Part shown: piece after piece, positions 18,962 to 21,323 of the stretch | Layout of the letters: each line of letters opens with the position of its first letter | How positions within the stretch are numbered: position 1 is the first letter of the stretch | DNA from: Dehalococcoidales bacterium | GTDB lineage: Bacteria > Chloroflexota > Dehalococcoidia > Dehalococcoidales > UBA5760 | Assembly: GCA_028710655.1 (NCBI GenBank) | Contig: JAQTTS010000007.1 | Coordinates: 1 to 21,323 of the forward strand | DNA length: 21,323 nt | Direction: 5' to 3' | Made by a program: the position numbers and the translations under genes | Notes under the pieces: model-generated | Told to the model about the DNA's origin: nothing | Databases searched by the model: none | The model's input: the letters and a program-made list of their open reading frames with translations, nothing else

Positions 18962-21323
18962 GTGAAATTAATAGAGTGTGGTTTGGGGATGCGCGTAAGG
19001 TGTTAGAGGACTTCCCAGATGAGTTTTTTGATGCAGTAGTGACCGATCCGCCGTATGGATACGGGTTTATGGGCAAAGCGTGGGATCATGGTGTTCCAGG
19101 TGTGCTGTATTGGGAAGAAGCGCTGCGAGTGGCGAAGCCGGGGGCGCACATGCTGGCGTTCGGCGGGACGCGGACACATCATCGGCTCATGGTGGCGATT
19201 GAGGACGCAGGTTGGGAAATCAGGGATTGCCTGATGTGGGTATACGGGTGTTTGAGTGAGGACACCGAAATACTCACCATTGACGGGTGGGCACGCTACA
19301 ATAAATCCATTGACAATCATCCCGTATTGTGCTATAATATAGATAACGATTCCTTCGAGTTCCACAGGCCCAAAAGGAGTGTTGTCTATGAAAACAAGCA
19401 TACCGCATACCACATTCACTCAGATTCTACAGACCAAATCGTCTCCCGAAACCATCGCGTCCTTATTGAACGAGGCGGAAGAAAAGTATTCGCCTACGCC
19501 GAAACACTTAAACGTGAAGAGACGATACCCATATTGGAAAGTTTGCACGATCTGCCGGAGCTTATTCCCTGCGGCAACGAAGGAACAGGCATTAAGAAAC
19601 AAGACTTGCTCGAAAGCGTGTGCCGCCAAGAGTATTGGGATACACAACAGCGGGAGCAAGCCACCAGAACAATGTTCCGGGAAAGTCCTGATAACATGTG
19701 CTGTGTGTGGGAATCAGGTGTGGCGCAACAGGGCGTGGATAAAAAGGGTAAAGACTCCTACATGCAGTTGCCATTGCAACGGAGTATTGCGAGCTGTGGA
19801 GTTAAAAAAACACAGCCACAAGGGTCGGGGTGGGTGGACAGAGGAAAGCATGAAGAGCTACCGAGAAAAGATGACAGGCGCGAACAATCCCGCATGGAAA
19901 GGTGGAGTAACTTACTTCAAGACGCATGGAAATTATGTGGGCGTGAAATACGTTCGGTGTCCCGCAGAATACTTGGGTATGGCTCGGAAAGACGGGTATG
20001 TTATGGAACACCGGCTTATTGTGGCGCAGTCAATGGGGAGATGTCTTCTTCGGTCAGAGGTGGTGCATCACGTCAACCACGATCCATCGGACAACAGCCC
20101 GGAAAATCTACAGTTGTTCAAAACAAACCAAGCACACAAGCTGTACGAGGGACAAGAGCAACGGTAACGCCGATAGAATATGGCGGGAAGGTATGGTGTG
20201 TGGAGGTTGAAACCGGGGCGTTTGTCGCACGCAGAAACGGGAAGATATTCATAACCGGGAACTCGGGATTCCCGAAGTCACACGATGTGAGCAAGGCGAT
20301 TGACAAGGCGGCTGGCGTGGAAAGGGAACGAGAAGTGTGTGGTGGACTTGGTTCTGCACACTCCTTCGCAGATGACAAATGGACACAAGACAATCAGGGT
20401 CTACGCATTGTGGATACCCCGATCACTGATGCCGCGAAACAATGGGATGGTTGGGGAACTGCATTAAAACCAGCATGGGAACCAATCATACTTGCCCGCA
20501 AACCTTTCCCTGGAACGGTTGCGGATAATGTGCAGAAACACAGGACGGGCGCAATCAATGTGGATGGGTGCAGGGTGGCGCTAAATGGAGAGCATCCAAG
20601 GGGAAGTGGTAATCCATGCAAAAACGCACCAAGGGAAGCGATACAACCGGGGCGAAATGGAGGGAATGGGGGGAATGAAACCTCTGATCTTGGTCGCTTC
20701 CCCGCCAATCTCATACACGATGGCAGCGATGAAGTGGTGGAGTTGTTTCCGCAAAGCAGGGGACAACAGGGAGATGTGCGCGGCACAGAACCAAGCCGCA
20801 CGGGTGGAGACAACACAAATTGTTATGGAGAATATGGCCGGATAGCAACGCCTAAACGCAACGATTCCGGTTCCGCCGCCCGGTTCTTTTATTGCAGCAA
20901 AGCCAGCAAAGCAGACCGCAATGAGGGGCTTGACAATACCTGTACTGTGAAGTATGTTATAGGTACACCCTTACAAAAAGGCGGTATGTCATGTCGAGAC
21001 GTCCATATGGCGCTGGTGGAATCACTCCAAAAGGCTACATCCGAATCAATGGTCAAATGGCTCACCGGAGAGTCTGGCGAAAGTATCATGGGCCTGTGCC
21101 AGCAGGATTCTTTATCCACCACATTGACGGAGATAAGCAAAATAACGACATCACAAATCTTACGCTCATTGACGCCCTCACTCATAAGCGCATTCACTCA
21201 GGATGTGAACTTAGAGAAGGCGAATGGTGGAAGCCTTGCCGTAAATGTGGAGAAACCAAGCGAGTTGAATCTGATTACTACCAACGCAAAAGCGGAATCA
21301 GCCCATGGTGCAAGCGGTGCTGT
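18958..21323 (+). CDS. DNA methyltransferase precursor with intein (3' end beyond window)
   Basis: ATG 18958 overlaps the polA stop. The first 97 residues are the N-extein: TDPPYGYGF (D30-Y33, the motif IV amino-methyltransferase signature), then KPGAHMLAFGGTRTHHRL and IRDCLMWVYG. A 338-residue intein interrupts here, and the enzyme resumes at SGFPKSHDVSKAIDKAAG. Later blocks are GTALKPAWEPIILARKPF, GRFPANLIHDGSDEVV, GSAARFFYCSKASKADRNEG and LDNTCTVK. This order fits phage N4-cytosine/N6-adenine methyltransferases. The frame stays open to the window end, but from 20953 it no longer resembles the family (TVKP should continue), because a second HNH gene is inserted there in another frame. The target sequence cannot be predicted. 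Confidence 0.85.
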   Translation, partial: MSEINRVWFGDARKVLEDFPDEFFDAVVTDPPYGYGFMGKAWDHGVPGVLYWEEALRVAKPGAHMLAFGGTRTHHRLMVAIEDAGWEIRDCLMWVYGCLSEDTEILTIDGWARYNKSIDNHPVLCYNIDNDSFEFHRPKRSVVYENKHTAYHIHSDSTDQIVSRNHRVLIERGGRKVFAYAETLKREETIPILESLHDLPELIPCGNEGTGIKKQDLLESVCRQEYWDTQQREQATRTMFRESPDNMCCVWESGVAQQGVDKKGKDSYMQLPLQRSIASCGVKKTQPQGSGWVDRGKHEELPRKDDRREQSRMERWSNLLQDAWKLCGREIRSVSRRILGYGSERRVCYGTPAYCGAVNGEMSSSVRGGASRQPRSIGQQPGKSTVVQNKPSTQAVRGTRATVTPIEYGGKVWCVEVETGAFVARRNGKIFITGNSGFPKSHDVSKAIDKAAGVEREREVCGGLGSAHSFADDKWTQDNQGLRIVDTPITDAAKQWDGWGTALKPAWEPIILARKPFPGTVADNVQKHRTGAINVDGCRVALNGEHPRGSGNPCKNAPREAIQPGRNGGNGGNETSDLGRFPANLIHDGSDEVVELFPQSRGQQGDVRGTEPSRTGGDNTNCYGEYGRIATPKRNDSGSAARFFYCSKASKADRNEGLDNTCTVKYVIGTPLQKGGMSCRDVHMALVESLQKATSESMVKWLTGESGESIMGLCQQDSLSTTLTEISKITTSQILRSLTPSLISAFTQDVNLEKANGGSLAVNVEKPSELNLITTNAKAESAHGASGA
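19310..19338 (+). promoter_or_regulatory. Perfect consensus sigma70 promoter inside the intein
   Basis: TTGACA (19310-19315), exactly 17 bases, then TATAAT (19333-19338), preceded by an extended -10 TG (19330-19331). All 12 hexamer bases match consensus although the DNA also encodes intein residues. Transcription would start near 19345, about 43 bases before the nested HNH start. Confidence 0.75.
19388..20167 (+). CDS. HNH homing endonuclease nested out of frame in the intein (259 aa)
   Basis: ATG 19388 has AAGGAG (19374-19379) 8 bases upstream; a GTG at 19379 is too close to it. Two zinc-binding groups are visible: C53-x2-C56...C74-x3-C78, and C104-x2-C107 with CSCHC at 126-130. Then come ANNPAWKGG, GYVMEHRLIVAQSMGR and the HNH core EVVHHVNHDPSDNSPENLQL (H227, H228, N240), with H250 downstream. 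This is a full-length HNH homing-type nuclease. It is read one base out of phase with the intein and lies wholly within it, from just before block B to just before block F. It presumably cuts intein-free methyltransferase alleles, promoting spread of the intein. That is inference. Confidence 0.88.
   Translation: MKTSIPHTTFTQILQTKSSPETIASLLNEAEEKYSPTPKHLNVKRRYPYWKVCTICRSLFPAATKEQALRNKTCSKACAAKSIGIHNSGSKPPEQCSGKVLITCAVCGNQVWRNRAWIKRVKTPTCSCHCNGVLRAVELKKHSHKGRGGWTEESMKSYREKMTGANNPAWKGGVTYFKTHGNYVGVKYVRCPAEYLGMARKDGYVMEHRLIVAQSMGRCLLRSEVVHHVNHDPSDNSPENLQLFKTNQAHKLYEGQEQR
20930..20958 (+). promoter_or_regulatory. Sigma70-like promoter before the second nested HNH gene
   Basis: TTGACA (20930-20935), 17 bases, TATGTT (20953-20958). 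The -35 lies in codons for LDN of the methyltransferase. The -10 begins exactly where methyltransferase similarity ends (after CTVK, AAG at 20950-20952). It would drive the HNH gene at 20991 with a leader of about 25 bases. Confidence 0.5.
20991..21323 (+). CDS. Second HNH endonuclease, out of frame with the methyltransferase (3' end beyond window, at least 111 aa)
   Basis: ATG 20991 follows AAAAAGGCGG with about 6 bases of spacing. The N-terminus has GGITPKGYIRING. The HNH core is HRRVWRKYHGPVPAGFFIHH, then IDGDKQNNDITNLTLI and THKRIH, with H43-H44, N52, N56 and H69 in the places expected of the family. A zinc group follows: C83-x2-C86 (PCRKCGETKR) and C107-x2-C110 (WCKRC). It belongs to a different HNH subgroup from the one inside the intein. 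It is read two bases out of phase with the methyltransferase frame, and the window ends mid-gene. Confidence 0.85.
   Translation, partial: MSRRPYGAGGITPKGYIRINGQMAHRRVWRKYHGPVPAGFFIHHIDGDKQNNDITNLTLIDALTHKRIHSGCELREGEWWKPCRKCGETKRVESDYYQRKSGISPWCKRCC

Larger units (their letters stand above)
19249..20262 (+). mobile_element. Intein (338 aa) in the YG|SGFPKS motif
   Basis: Cys1 (TGT 19249) opens block A, CLSEDTEILTIDGWARY. Block B is SRNHRVLIE (H69). Block F is KVWCVEVETGAFVARRNGK (from about residue 314) and block G is FITGN, followed by Ser+1 (20263). Removing residues 1-338 restores WVYG-SGFPKS exactly. The penultimate residue is Gly instead of the usual His. The middle (about residues 85-305) has no LAGLIDADG or HNH motif in this frame and is Arg/Gln/Ser-rich. 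The same DNA encodes an HNH protein in another frame. The stretch is A-richer than its flanks, which fits foreign origin. Confidence 0.85.

Noticed and set aside
20941..21323. A second intein beginning at Cys of CTVK
   Set aside because: What follows the Cys (TVKYVIGTPLQKGG) does not resemble intein block A, and the C-terminal blocks would lie outside the window.
1..21323. CRISPR array
   Set aside because: The repeat fields at 3881-4178 and 9323-9547 lack uniform repeats of 24 bases or more with regular unique spacers.

Overview
The window looks like the early (DNA-metabolism) region of a tailed double-stranded DNA phage or prophage of a bacterium. Every convincing gene is on the + strand. 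Genes are short and packed, many start codons overlap the preceding stop (ATGA or TGATG), and nearly all have a strong purine-rich Shine-Dalgarno. The standard code is used, because TGA acts as a stop throughout. No capsid, tail or terminase gene was seen. The host cannot be named from sequence; GGAGG-type ribosome sites and sigma70-type promoters only say 'bacterium'.

Region 1 (1-4327): a string of small phage accessory genes of unknown function (27-381 aa). It includes two copies of a repeated leader RNA element (1455-1499, 1707-1750), a six-copy TTTNAAATGGGG repeat field (3881-4178) and a good promoter (4191-4219). Region 2 (4328-8267): further accessory genes. Several are built from recurring modules: HLE[FY]AGE plus VGDxVW in two proteins, and a KPFD...KIAELKG tail in two others.

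Region 3 (8272-9917): a RepA/RAD55-like AAA helicase-type ATPase, an iteron-like field next to it that may be a replication origin, an AT-rich palindrome and a small ribbon-helix-helix-like protein. Region 4 (9922-11603): a conserved phage protein, then about 500 bp without genes that folds on paper into several perfectly paired domains and ends in a tRNA-like element. Two tiny membrane-protein genes and more structured RNA follow.

Region 5 (11641-18961): a translationally coupled recombination/replication operon. It encodes a PD-(D/E)XK (Cas4/YqaJ-like) nuclease, a coiled-coil protein, a Sak4-like RecA-fold ATPase, an ERCC4/Mus81-type nuclease with helix-hairpin-helix motifs, a family-4-like uracil-DNA glycosylase and a family A DNA polymerase with an intact 3'-5' exonuclease. 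Together these can process ends, anneal strands, excise uracil and synthesise DNA.

Region 6 (18958-21323, runs off the window): the most interesting part. A DNA methyltransferase gene (DPPY) carries a 338-codon intein in its YG|SGFPKS motif. Inside that intein, in a different reading frame, lies a complete 259-aa zinc-finger HNH endonuclease gene. It has its own Shine-Dalgarno and a perfect TTGACA-N17-TATAAT promoter, both embedded in the intein coding sequence. About 730 bp downstream, just after the CTVK of the methyltransferase TVKP motif, a second out-of-frame HNH gene begins, again behind a sigma70-like promoter and a Shine-Dalgarno. The two nested homing-type genes in alternative frames of one methyltransferase are the best candidate here for an unusual biological system.
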